A DNA stretch of 64,000 bases. It comes from Undaria pinnatifida (lineage: Eukaryota; Sar; Phaeophyceae; Laminariales; Alariaceae). The position numbers and the translations under genes are program-made. Where the stretch lies: assembly GCA_012845835.1 (NCBI GenBank), contig JABAKD010000028.1:1743501-1807500 (forward strand), read 5' to 3'. The notes under the pieces were generated by a model that saw only the letters and a program-made list of their open reading frames with translations, was not told where the DNA came from and did no database searches. Shown in pieces: positions 12,001 to 24,000 of this stretch (within the stretch, counting starts at the first letter, position 1; every line of letters starts with the position of its first letter).

Positions 12001-15000
12001 AGTTCGTTATCACACGGGGAAGTGCCATGCCATCGGCCATGGACCTTCCCGTTTGTATCACAAGATCTCAAGAGCTCACAAGAAACGCCAATAATGACAG
12101 TGGAACTCCCTGCTGGAATGCATTCAACCATTCTATGCACGATAAAATGCCCAATGATACGACCACAGCGGTACACACAGGTGCAGAATCAAGTTTTGTG
12201 TGGGAGGATGTGGTGAAAATCGAACATATAGGACCGTGCTCGGGGTAGCGTTTGTTGTGCATCATTTTCAGTTTACTTTCTTCACATTCAACGCAACATA
12301 TGATACGAACAAGCAAAAAAATCAGTAGGAAAAAATGTGGTGTGCGGTTTGCTCGCTAGCCTCAAATCCCCAACCGTCCTCCCTCTGCCCGCATGCCTTC
12401 GATTCGAGCGGAGTGTCCTGTCCTCTCTGGATCTAGAAGGCCCGTTGCCTTCGGCGACGCGGGATGGGGACGCCATTACAGGGAAAAACGAGCTGTAGTA
12501 TTAATTATGGCACACTGAACAGAAATGCCGCAATCGCTGAGATGAATTTCTAACGATCCTTACATTTCCATCCAGAACGGTCTTAAGTAATACCTGGTGA
12601 GAAATAAAAAAGTTATTGACCTCAGGCCCCTTTTCTCCGACCGTCTTGCCTCCTCAAGCTCAAGTCGGTTCGACACAAGACCGGCCGTCTCCCTCCTTCC
12701 TCCCACCCGTCAGCACGCCAGTGCCCGTCAGAGCCCGCCATGGACTCGCTTGTAATTACGAGCTCTTCCGCATGCCTGGCACAGGCTCGCTTCTCTCGGA
12801 AAAAATAACAGCAAAACTAGTATTCGAAAAAATCACCATTTCGAAAAGCAAAAATTACGCGCTTCGAAAAAATATGTTCATGTAGAAACCCCGAAAACAG
12901 CCTGCTGGTGATCTGCTCTTGGGTGTCTGCGACTGCTGTGCAACTACTCCTACATGCGTAGCTTTGTAGGAAGGTTCGATCACAGCTGCTGCGTTATCGT
13001 AGTTCCGGAGACGTTTTATCTGCCAACTGCTGCTGTACGTACTTTGTATAGCTCTGCAGAACGTTCTAAACCTGGTACCTGGTACCTGATGCGAGGTAGC
13101 AGTAGTTACCTGCGAAGCCTGGGTGGCATATGTTTCAGGGGCATTCCAAATATTTCCTAGATCCGAGCACACAGCTGCCTGCGCAGGCCCCCACAAAGGC
13201 GGCGCCGGTAGAGTAGCCGGCGCTTCCCGAGGTTCGGGGACCAGAGAGGAAATGGAAACACACGCGAAGACGTAAACCCTGTCGTGAGGGCATGCGTAAA
13301 ACCATTGGCAGTACAGGGATTTTCGGAGATCGCGTCGTAGATTCCAACGTCGAGGCCTCCCCCAGGCGTTGTGGCGCTGGGCGGGCGGATCCGGGACGGT
13401 GGCAATTGCAGGCGGGGGGGCACGCCCCGGCGAAGAAACCGCGCGGAACGGCGTCAGAGGCGGGAGAGATCTGGCGACCAAAAAGTGTTGGGTCCGCCTC
13501 CGATATAAGATAGGTATATTTACGTGTGCTTTTCCATTCCTTTCCACTGGCACTACTCTACGACTGTTGTATAAAATGCCAGCCAGAGCCACGCGTTCGT
13601 GGGCACAATTACTCCTGCTGTTCGTACATCAGTTTCCTTGTTTGATGCCGGTGTGTGCCAGGCATATATACCGGCAGTATATCATCTCAGCTCCGAGTCT
13701 AGTCGTTCGGTTCTATGCCGACCGGCGTTATCCGTGAATAGTGCTGATTCGACATTATTCACGATTTGGGATTAGTCAATAATGCCGATACCACTAGTTG
13801 CTTATTACTGCTGTAACATTTCGCCGACGCTTTAACTCGTATATAGTTTGAGATCAATGAGGCCTCTCCGCTGCGATCAGCTGGAGACTCTCATCCAGGG
13901 CTACTTCCCCCGCGTTGATTCGATGGTAATCAACGCGGCACCTCGTCGCAGAGAGTAGTTACTGCTGTAACATTTCGCCGACGCTTTAACTCGTATATAG
14001 TTTGGGATCAATGAGGCCTCTCTGCTGCGGCATGAGATCACACCCATGCTTGTTGCCCATTTGCCCTTCTCTCATGGCACAGTTTATTTGTCTCTTGTTA
14101 GCATCCTCCCTTCGGGTTTCTTGCCGTCCTTGTGATACCCAAACTTGTACAGTACTTTGACCCGTAGTAGATTCGGCCTCGATAGTCCCATGCACACGTT
14201 ATGTACGAACATGCAAACTTTGCGGACAGCTGCAGGACGCCCGCTTCTATGAACGCCGTTTGGCGAGAACGCTTCACCCCCGCCACGGCGGCGGTGGCGG
14301 TTAACCCGATGTGTCTGTGTGTGCGACGGTTGCGGACTGTCACCCCACGTACTCCATAAAAATGCCCATGGCCGTACGGTCCATCGTATGGCTCGCCGCC
14401 CCTCCCAACCGAGAGAGCGCACGATGTACCGCTTCATGTCCTCCGTGCCCGCCGCCCGCAAATGGATCTAGAGGTTGGTTGTCATCTGTGCCGGCGTTAA
14501 CTCCACATATATCATATTCCCGCATTCTATAACACTCGGGAACAAGAACCCTGACCTCTATGTCAGTATCCCGTGCATGGATTCCGCCTGTCGGTACTCT
14601 GCCACGGCTGCGACCGTGCAAATTTTGAGGCAGTCTAGGCTCTTCCTTACCACGACTGCTTGGGGGGAACTTCGCAACATCTTCGGCATCAAACAGCAGC
14701 ATAACAGCAATAGCTAGACCATTGTTTCTACGAGTACGGAGAGCGGCACAGCACAGGAGTGTCACCAAGATACGTACTGCTGTTGTTGCTACGGCTATCT
14801 TGGTACCTATGGCGTGTACTCTTCGCGGGCTGTTCGTCACTCAGAGCTTACACCGGTTGGGTGTTTGTCGGGCCGCTTGCAGAGCTGTGTTTTTTTTTAA
14901 TTAATCTAGAAACGTGAGCTGTGAGTTCGACAAATAGGGTCGATACTCATCTTTGCAAGCTGCGTGATTCACCGGCCGCTCGTTTTTGCAGATTTATCGT

Positions 15001-18000
15001 CTTTTGAATGTATATGACTCCTATGTATGTTGTCTATTCGTCACGAAGAGCTGACAAATAACAGCGACCTGATTCTCTTAGACGTAATGAGGTTTATACT
15101 ATGTCACGATTGAATACCAATTGTATTTTAAATATATTGGGTGGGGGAGACTCCTCGGTCAGAAAGCAAAATGATTTCGTAGAAGTCCCGCGCCTATCGT
15201 AGCTCGCGTCCGATGAGTCGCATGGCCGATTCATGGGGTGGTCGATTCGCCGATTGGTCGATTAGATTGGCTAGTGTCTGCTTCCCTTCGCTCGCCGCCC
15301 TTCGTCAAGCTAAAAAATGAAAACGTCGTGCCTTGCAGCTCGATGAGCCAAGAGCTGTTCGTGTCGGTGAACCAGTTGGTGGAGATGGGGGCAGCCAAGG
15401 GAACAAACTACGACCACGTCGTCATTGAGTCCAGCGGCATTTCCGAGCCGAAATCCGTGCGCTCTGTCTTCCAGGACGCGGAGTCGTACGGGATGAGGCT
15501 CTTGGACGAGGTACTTTTGTTTTGTTTTGTTTTTTCGAGTAAACTTTTTTTATTTGCGTCTTTGTCGGGTTTTTTTTTTTTTTTCTCGGTTTTGAGTTTT
15601 GAGTCGAATTTTCGGTTGGTTTGGTTTTTTCTAGTTGAGTTTTGTATTTTATTTATTTTATTGACTTTTTTCGATAGTTTTTTTCAATATCGGCCACGTC
15701 GTCATGAGTCCTGCGGCATTTCAGAGCCGAACTCCACCCAGCCTGTCTTTTTTTCAGGACGCAAAGTCGTACGGGATGAAGCTCATGGACGAAGGGCGGG
15801 CGGCGGCTCCTTTTTTTGTTTTTGTTTAGAGTGGTTTTCGAGTAATGCCTTTTAGTGAAATATCGGACAGTTGTGTGTTTTTTCGATTGTCATATTCCGA
15901 TTGAACTGTATTACGTTTAGGTGCAGGCGTATGAAACGGGGGGGTGGCCCCTTTCGTCTTCTCTTATCCTGTCCCTTCTTCTAATCCCTCCCTCCCCCGT
16001 CTATTCCCCTTCCATGACCCAGGTGCGACTGGACACGATGGTGACGGTCGTGGACGCGGGAGCGTTTTTGGCGGCGTACACGACGGGGGACCGAATGATG
16101 CAACGCCCCGACCTCGGCGTGAAAGGTGAGATCATAAATATACATTTTGTGGGGCTGTGCCCCTGGCAGGTTCTCAGTGGTAAAGTACTCGTGAGAAAGT
16201 TCCGTGCTGCTGCTGCAGCGCTGACAAAGTCAGTCGCACGCGGCGAACCAGATAAAGGAGTCCTGCCCACAACGCCAATGTGGGGCTTGCCCCTGGCAGG
16301 TCCTCTCTTGTGTGGTTGTATTGTGGCGGACACACCGAGGTGGGTTGGTACCTCGGGTCAGCGCGGAACGGTGTCTGGTGGCCCTCTGGTGACCTTGAAT
16401 TTGTGTGTAATGAGGCGGTACTGTCTACGGGAAGGGGGCCTGGTATCCACCATTTTTCTTTATTATTCTTGTCATAATACCTGGTACCTAGTACTGGTAT
16501 GTAGTTACGCCAGCTTTAAAGTTGTTTCGACCGATTGATCATTTTATCGATACATTAGCGTTGCAAGCTGCGTGATGCGTTGGCCGCGGTTGTTGTACAC
16601 TCCTCGTGAAGGGGATAGGTGGGTGACTCTCGTCGAAACTTTCCTGGATACTCTACGGTGTTTTCTTGTATGTAACCGAGGTGCCAAACCTTCCACCTTC
16701 ACCTTCCTCCACCGCTGTGCTGTGGCAATGATTCCCAACCCCCGCCTCCCCGTATTGCTAGTCTGTGGAATCGGAACTAAGCTTTCTCTTTGTGCTGAGC
16801 TGTGGCGTCGGTGCCAGACTTTCCCCTATCGCTTCGCTGCGCTGTGGCATCTGTGGAAAATCTCAACCATGGCCTATCGCTGTGTTGTGGCATTGGTGCC
16901 AAACGTCTCCCTCACCCTATCGCTGTCATGTGGCATCGGTACGAAATCTCAACAAGTCTCTACTTATCGCTGTGCTGTAGCATCGATGCCAAACCTCAAC
17001 TGTCCCATTTCGCTGTACCATGGCATCGGTACGAAACCTCCACTGTTCTCTATCGCTTTGCTCTGGCGTCGGTTCCAAAACCTTCCTCCTTCCCCTCGTA
17101 TTGCTGTATTGTGGCCGCTCGGTGCTGACACCTTCCCCTACGCTACCGTTTTGTGGGTTTGTGTATGTGTATTATTCACATTAAACTGTTCATTGCACAC
17201 ATCGACATGCAGAACACCCAGTACTCGAGGCAGCGATATACACGATGCAAGGGTAGAGGTTAGGGCTTAAAGCCACGGGGGGACCAAAGCGTCCCTTGGT
17301 CCCCGGTGACTCTAATATGTAGATGTTTTATCACAACAGTAAAAAACAAGACTACGTTAACACGCTGCGTTTAGAACTTCGGCTGGTTCGTGGCTTAGGG
17401 TTAGGCTACACCAGGGTCAAGAGTGCTTCATCCACAAATGCTGTGAGTCTCTTCAGATTGGTTTCCTTCCGGTTCTCAGCAGAGGTCCACACCTCGACTT
17501 TGAGGCGCTGCAATGATGAAATTTGGGGTACACAAAACGAGACAAAAAAACGATCCCTAACTGAACGTGTGCACTTCACTAGCGGGCAGCTACAGCCCCC
17601 CACAAGCAACCACGGCCCGCGAAACTGAGGGACGCTCCTGGTGGGGTGTATGACGACGTCGGGTGCGCCAGACAGCAGTCGTAGGCAGCCAGGAGCAACT
17701 CGCGAGATATTTTCGTGATTTCGAACTTGTGAGCCAGCAACACCAAAAGCTCCCGAAATCGCTGAAATATTTCAAGTCACGCGCGGGAGCCTAATACGAT
17801 GGGTACATCACCGATGAAAAAACATTTTTCACCAAAAGCTTGCTGCTCGCCAGGCGGATGATATAGCTCTTCTCGAGTCGTAGGAGAAAAGTCTGAGGCA
17901 AACAGTAAGTCATGCCTGTGAGGGGCAGGAAGTTATGGAGTTCAAAAAGAGGCTGAAAACACCTGAAAAACTCTCTATTATTGGATATTTGCAGCAGTTT

Positions 18001-21000
18001 TTCTAAACTTTGGAATCGAAATAAGGATCTCGGTTGGAAATGCCATACTCTATTTTCAAGTGGTTATATATACGCGAAATGCCTCCATACGGGCTCCTAC
18101 TCAAAATATTCCCGTGGAATCCCCCGTGGCCCTAAAGTTGAGTATGTTTCAAGGCTATTTTGTGAAGGCTGGGCCAAGTTGTAAACACGCCTCCACCGCC
18201 CCACGACCGTTACTCCCCATTCCCTCCCCACCCCAGAGGATGATCCCGCTTTCCAGCAGTCTATGGTGGAGGGCGGTGGAGCCCAAAGGGCGGTTGTGGA
18301 CCTTCTCGTGGAGCAGGTGGGTCTCCATTATTTGTATTTGTTAATAGTGGCGCGTGGCGGGTAAAATCTGTATTATGAGTTCGAAAAATCGAAAATGCCA
18401 AGCCTATGCTCAGTAACGATATTTTAAGACTGCAAAGAGCCGGTCGGTAATGGGCAAACGGCCTTGACTGGAAGGCTGTTTGATAACGAGACACCTCGGT
18501 AAAGACTGGGACGGATTCAATAGTAGTGGGTCGTGGGAATTTTCCACGAACGTTTTTTAATGTGTGTAATAGTACAGCAGTAGTAATAGCGATGGGAGCA
18601 AGTATCCCTGTGCAAACGACTTCATGGACCCGTGAGTACCTGAGCCTTGGTTTGTGGGGAAAACCCTTTTGAACTTATCTCCTTCAGAACTGCGAAAATT
18701 ATCCCAAATTAATTCCATGTAGTTTTTCCCGCCATTGTGGGTGCGTTACTAAAGGAAAGCGTGACGAGCGCAAATGACGAGCCCCCACTCCCCTTCCCCC
18801 CACTCCCTTCCCCTCCGTCTCTGCAACCCTGCCGTACCGCGGAAGGTGGAGTGCGCGGACGTGCTGGTGCTGAACAAGATGGACACTATTGACGAAGACA
18901 AGCAGGAACTCCTCACAGAGGTGAGTGCGTGCGGTGCGCATCTACTCGTGCTGTGTCTACCTCCGCCTCCTTCCCCCCTTAGACGGAACAAACATGGGGC
19001 TATTTTGACCCCCCCCCTCTCGTTTTTATGTCTTGATGACGGTGGTGTCGTCTCTCTGGGGTGTAGATACTATAGTTTTAATAGTGTCAGTGTGTCCTAA
19101 AAACAAATATTCACAATTAAATATCCCACTCCTTAATTGCGATATTAAGAGTATCGTACGGTGTCCTAAAAATAATTTTAAATGTCCCTTTCTTTTTTAA
19201 CTGCCAGTTACCAGGTACTTTTTACATAAGAGCCACCCACCTACCGCCCCACCGCCCCACTACCCCATCGCTCCCGGTAGATCTTGCTGGCGCTGAATCC
19301 CCACGCTAGGGTCATCGGCTGCACATACGGCAACATCGGGCTGCAAGGTAACGCGCGAGTTAGAAGAAACAAAACGTTTTCGTTCCCTTTTGCGACTCTT
19401 TATATTGTTGTCCGGGCCAGAAGGTTGTCATGCAATACACGGCGGGCCGATTCGCCTTTCGCCTTTCCTCCGCCCCCATGATTTCTGGGGCCATGAATTG
19501 GATGGGCTTGACAGCTTCGAGGTAGTTTTTGGTTGGGGGGCTAGGTATGCCGACCACCTGACGTTTGTATTTTGTATCTCTCGATATGAAATACATGACC
19601 AACCATAAATGCACCAGTCAGATAGATACACAAGCGCAGAACTCTGGACACTACCTCAGTTCACTAACTGTTGATACGTAGCCAACCAATAAGTAGTCGT
19701 CGACTGAAAAGAACTAGCTAAGAACTAGTGGGCGACTTGTAGCTAGTCTGTCAACTCACAAAAAAGCCCTGCCGATTGCGGGTTCGTATTGCCGAGAGCG
19801 CGCGCTTTAGCCGGGCTCACCCACCACACGATACGACGACTTCGCCGGCGGATGATTCTCGTATATACCAGGTATACGAAACGTACGAGCTTTGTTTTAT
19901 ACACAAATGTCGCCTCTCAAATAGTGTTTTTGTTACGTACTCTATTTTGACAGACGCCGATCAAGGGATCGAGGATGCCCGCCCCCCGTGACTCTTTTTT
20001 TCTCTGGGGCGAATTCGTTTCACACAGAGAAGGCGGCTTACAAGCCGCCTTCTCAGAGTTTTTGTTTTTCACCACTGCCCCCTCCAACTCCACCCCCCCC
20101 CCCCCCTGTCCGCGTGCCTCCTCCAACTCCACCCCCAATCCCCCGCCACCACCGACACAAAGAGGTACTCGGCGTGATGAACGGGCAAGGAGTGGCGGAT
20201 TCCGGCACCATTGACGACCACAAAGACGTCATCTCAGCGCTCGAGTCAGCCTCCGCAACCGCAGCTGCAACCCCGCCAGCAACAGAGGTCGCTAGTGATA
20301 CTCACGCGCATGAGCACGAGCACACGCACGCCCACGGTCACGAGGAGCCGGACTCGAACGGCGGGATTTGCCAGGAAGTGGCTGAGGCGAAGGCAGGGAC
20401 GGCTGGGGGTGACCACAGCAGCAGCAGCCACAGTCATTCTCACAGCCATGCGCATAGCGACGACCACGCGCACGATGGGGGGCAGGAGTACGACCCGGAC
20501 TGCGCGAAGTGCAACGAGGAGGGTCACGGGCATGTGAGAGCACGGGGGGGGGGGAGGGGGAAGAGGGGGGCATTTGACTCCTGCATATTTGTAACGGGCT
20601 GATGCATTATTGTGTCCTGGGCCCTGTAGTCTGGGCCCTGTCAATGTTTCCTTCAGTCCTGAAATCTGTAGTCTACTGTCTCAGCTTGTTAACTGCGTCC
20701 TGGGTGCTGTGGTTTCAGCGTAGTGCATGTGTCCTGGATCCTGTGGTCTAACTTCTCGGCTTGTTGCCCGTGTTACCAGTTTGTTGTCTTTGTCCTGAGC
20801 CCTGCCCAGTGACCTACATTCTCAACTTATTTTCGATGTCCTGAGCCCTATGGCGTATTTTCTCAGCTTGCGGTCTGTGCCCTGAATCCTATGGACTACG
20901 TTTTCAGCTTACTGTCTTGTGCCCTGGACGCTTTTGTCCGTTTTCTCAGCTTTTAGCCTTGCACCCTAAGTCCTGTGCTCTATTATCTCAGCTTAAAAAT

Positions 21001-24000
21001 CTGCAACGTGGACCGTGTGATTCATATTTCTCAGTTATTGTTGTCTACTTTGTCGGTGTTGATCATCTGTGTCCTGGACCCTGCTGTATATTTTATCGGA
21101 TTGTCTTGCTTGGGTCATGGACCCTGAATTCCCAACGAGAGCAACCCTATCTTCATGCCCCATCTCGCCTTGCTTGTGTCGACCCCTGCTGTTGACTGCT
21201 CCGGCGGCAGGACCATTCTCACAGCCACGGTCACAACGAGGTCGGGGACGGTGCGATGACGGTCTGCTTTATTTTTCAGCTTGCCTTGCTTATGTTGTAG
21301 ACCCTGGGTCCCTAGCGAGAGCTAACTTATCATGCCTTAAAACCTGCTCAATTTTTAGCTCCTTTCTAACAAGATCTACCCTACCTTATTGCGTTCTGCA
21401 CATGTTTAGCTTCTAACGAAGGCTACCCTACGCTACAGCCGTTTGCTTTCTTCTTCAGCTTGTCTTGCTTGCGTCTCGGACGCTGACTCCCTAGCGAAAG
21501 CTACCCCACCTTTGCGTTTTAGCTTACCTTGTTTGTGTCGTGGACCCTATTGTTTGCCCCGGCGGCAGGACCATTCTCACAGCCATGGTCACAATGACGT
21601 CGGGGATGGGACGACGACGGCGGCCAAGCGGTTCGGCATCGACAACTTCGTGTACCGACAGCGGAGGCCGTTCCACCCCGAGCGGCTGCAGAATGTTTTG
21701 AAGGTGAGGTGGTGCTGGCATACGCTACTGCATGTGTTACAGATGCTATCAACCCCTTTCGGGTTATGAACGGAAACAGGGGAGAAAACGTAACGAATAC
21801 GGCACCGCCCATACCAAGCACCCGGGCTGGTATTAATAAAGGATTTGCCTAACATTCAAGGTGAAGACGTGCTGAAGGTGAGCTAGTGCTGGCATGCTCT
21901 ACAGCACGTTCCGTGCAACACGGAAAGTAACACCTCCCCTGGGATGAACTTCCGAGACGCATGTCTCCGACACCAGGGGGGGGCACATGCACCGAAATTC
22001 ATCTCATCGTAAAGAGCTCATCGATATTTTTCATTAAACGCATCGCTCGGCGTTTGCACTCTCCTCGTCGTAAAGAAAAATAGGTTGAAATGTCGTCCGA
22101 GGGGCTATGTTATCCGGCGTGTTGTTCGGTATACGACAGATGCTACAGCAGTAGAAACCTTTTTAGGGTCTTTAAAAGGAAAACAAGGTCGAAAACAAGG
22201 CGCGACATTTGCGTCGGCCACACGAAGCGGCCCGGGCTGCAAGGATAGGGCGTGTGCCCGAACTGCAGCGAAAGGAATTTTACGACACATGCGCAGCATA
22301 TTAATACTTGTACTGGTGGACTCTCTTGCTAGACGGGCGATTAAACCCCGTTTCTCGCCTTTTAAGGTGCCAGGCCTGGGTCCCAACAAGGATCAATCTT
22401 TTAGGGCGTTTCATTTCAAGTCGTGAGTGTTGCTTGTTTTTCTGAAGCGCGACGGAAAGTGGCGTGTTGCCCCTTTCGCTCCAACTGCCTCTCGTCCCAA
22501 CAAGGGATCAATCTTTTAGGGCGTTTCATTTCAAGTCGTGAGTGTTGTTTGTTTTTCTGGAGCGCGCGACGGAAAGTGGCGTGTTGCCCCTTTCGCTCCA
22601 ACTGCCTCTCGCTCTAACTGCCTTTCGCTCCAACTGTGTGTGACCTGATTCAAAAGCGGTTCAAACTGAACCAATGAACTTCAACGCTTGCACAAGTCTG
22701 TGCTTGCGTATTATCTGACACATGGAAGGGGTTGCTGTCCTGAAGGCGTGCCGGCGCTTGCTCGAGGCATCATGATATATTCTGCGCGGCGAACAAAGGA
22801 GAATCGCTGTAGGCGCCGTCGCTTTGTTGAGGACTGACACGTCTCCATTTTCCGTACAAACGGCCGGTGTAGGCGCTCCGTCAACTCTCTCGTGTGTCTT
22901 AGTATATCCCTTCATTTCCGCTTTTTTTTTCGGCTTTCTCCGATTACTCCAATTTTTCCGAGTTTTTCGAGATTTTTTCCACCTTTTCTTCCCGTTTTTT
23001 GTCCAAAACAAAAACATCCCAAACTTTTCCGTTTACTTTCGGCACGGGGTGAAAATACTGCTGGGACGTCGTACTCGGCTTATACCCACGCTAGCGCTCT
23101 CGGAAATGGCGGCGGGTGCCGATGTTTATGATTTTTTCGAGTGTTTTCGATGTGTTTTCCACCTTTCTTTCATTTTGTTTTAGCCCAAAAGTTTTTGCCC
23201 TAAAACACTTTTTTCTTTATTTCCCCCCCTGTGTTCTTTCCGCGCGTACTGCTGGAACGTCGCTTGCAGCTCATGCCTACGTCGGCGAATCTAGCGCTCT
23301 CGGAGGTTGCGGATGCGAAGGGAGTGGCGGCGGGTGGGGGTGGGGGCGAGGGCGGGGAGGAGGCCGTTCGCGCGGCGCTCGGGAAGCTGGTGCGGTCGAA
23401 GGGGTTCATGTGGCTCGCCTTCAGTGACAAGGCCGCCATGTACTGGTCTCACGCCGGTAAGGGTCCTTTTAGGGCTGGGAGTTGGCTAGACTCTCTGGCT
23501 AGCTACTTGTTGGGGGATCTGGGGGTCTGGGTCTGGGGTTTGGGGGGGGTGAGGGAGGGTTGAGGGGGGGAAGTTGGAAGGGTTGCCCGCGTCAGACAGA
23601 TATCGGACAGATCAGCGATCCCCACTTAGTTTAAAACTTTCAGGGAAGATCGTATGGTCTAGCTCATGTTGCCGGGTGAGAGCCGTACGATCTGCATGAT
23701 CTAGCACATGATTTCCTGGGTTTGATCGGTACTCTAGTCTATATGCAGAACCTGCACCACATCTCAACGGCAAATGTCGAATCTACCACCTGCGGATGGT
23801 CTAGATCGTGATCTGACTCATGTGTGAAGGGTTGAGTGGAGTTGGTTTGGGGGGCGGGGAGCGAAGGGGCTAGGGTGCGGATTTCTGGTTGTTTGCACCT
23901 GACCGGTGTAATTGTGGCTGTGTGGTATTGCAGAAGGAGTTTGCTGTCCATGTTCTCTGCGTCTGCCAATCGTTTCCTGGTTGTACTAACTTTATGAATA

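Larger units (their letters stand above)
8575..12179 (-). mobile_element. Pol-deleted Ty3-like LTR retrotransposon with 4-bp target duplication
   Basis: Two direct repeats, 8579-8846 (268 bp) and 11912-12175 (264 bp), both begin TGTACCG and end CGGTACA. They are flanked outside by the same four bases, CACA (8575-8578 and 12176-12179). The inside reads on the minus strand: a Gag-like region with a zinc knuckle, then a protease-like region, then a jump to a short 3' remnant with no reverse transcriptase, RNase H or integrase. A purine-rich GGAGGGTCC next to the left LTR (8847-8860, minus strand) fits a polypurine tract; no primer-binding site could be assigned. About 21 LTR mismatches by eye suggest an old insertion. 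It lies antisense in the CobW gene's intron 3. Confidence 0.88.
3589..15338 (+). other. CobW intron 3, about 11.75 kb
   Basis: A GT-AG intron between the halves of a Cys codon. Contents in order: a GGTCGATT minisatellite (3650-3815), tRNA-like tandem units (4985-5540), CTG/CAG-rich stretches (5550-6515), a direct repeat pair (7375-8070), a pol-deleted LTR element (8579-12175), repeat-hairpin-repeat structure (13800-14040), and a short return of the GGTCGATT motif at 15238-15275 just before the acceptor. Between these blocks (3816-4984, 6516-7374, 12180-13800, 14040-15235) I see nothing recognisable. Confidence 0.85.

Noticed and set aside
16572-17270. 232-residue + strand frame in CobW intron 5
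   Set aside because: It reads through the 60-bp minisatellite and has the same Cys/His-like periodicity in other frames; no zinc finger spacing is consistent.
21211-21261. A real extra exon of the CobW gene
   Set aside because: It copies the start of exon 10, diverges before any donor that keeps the frame, and would duplicate only a few His residues.
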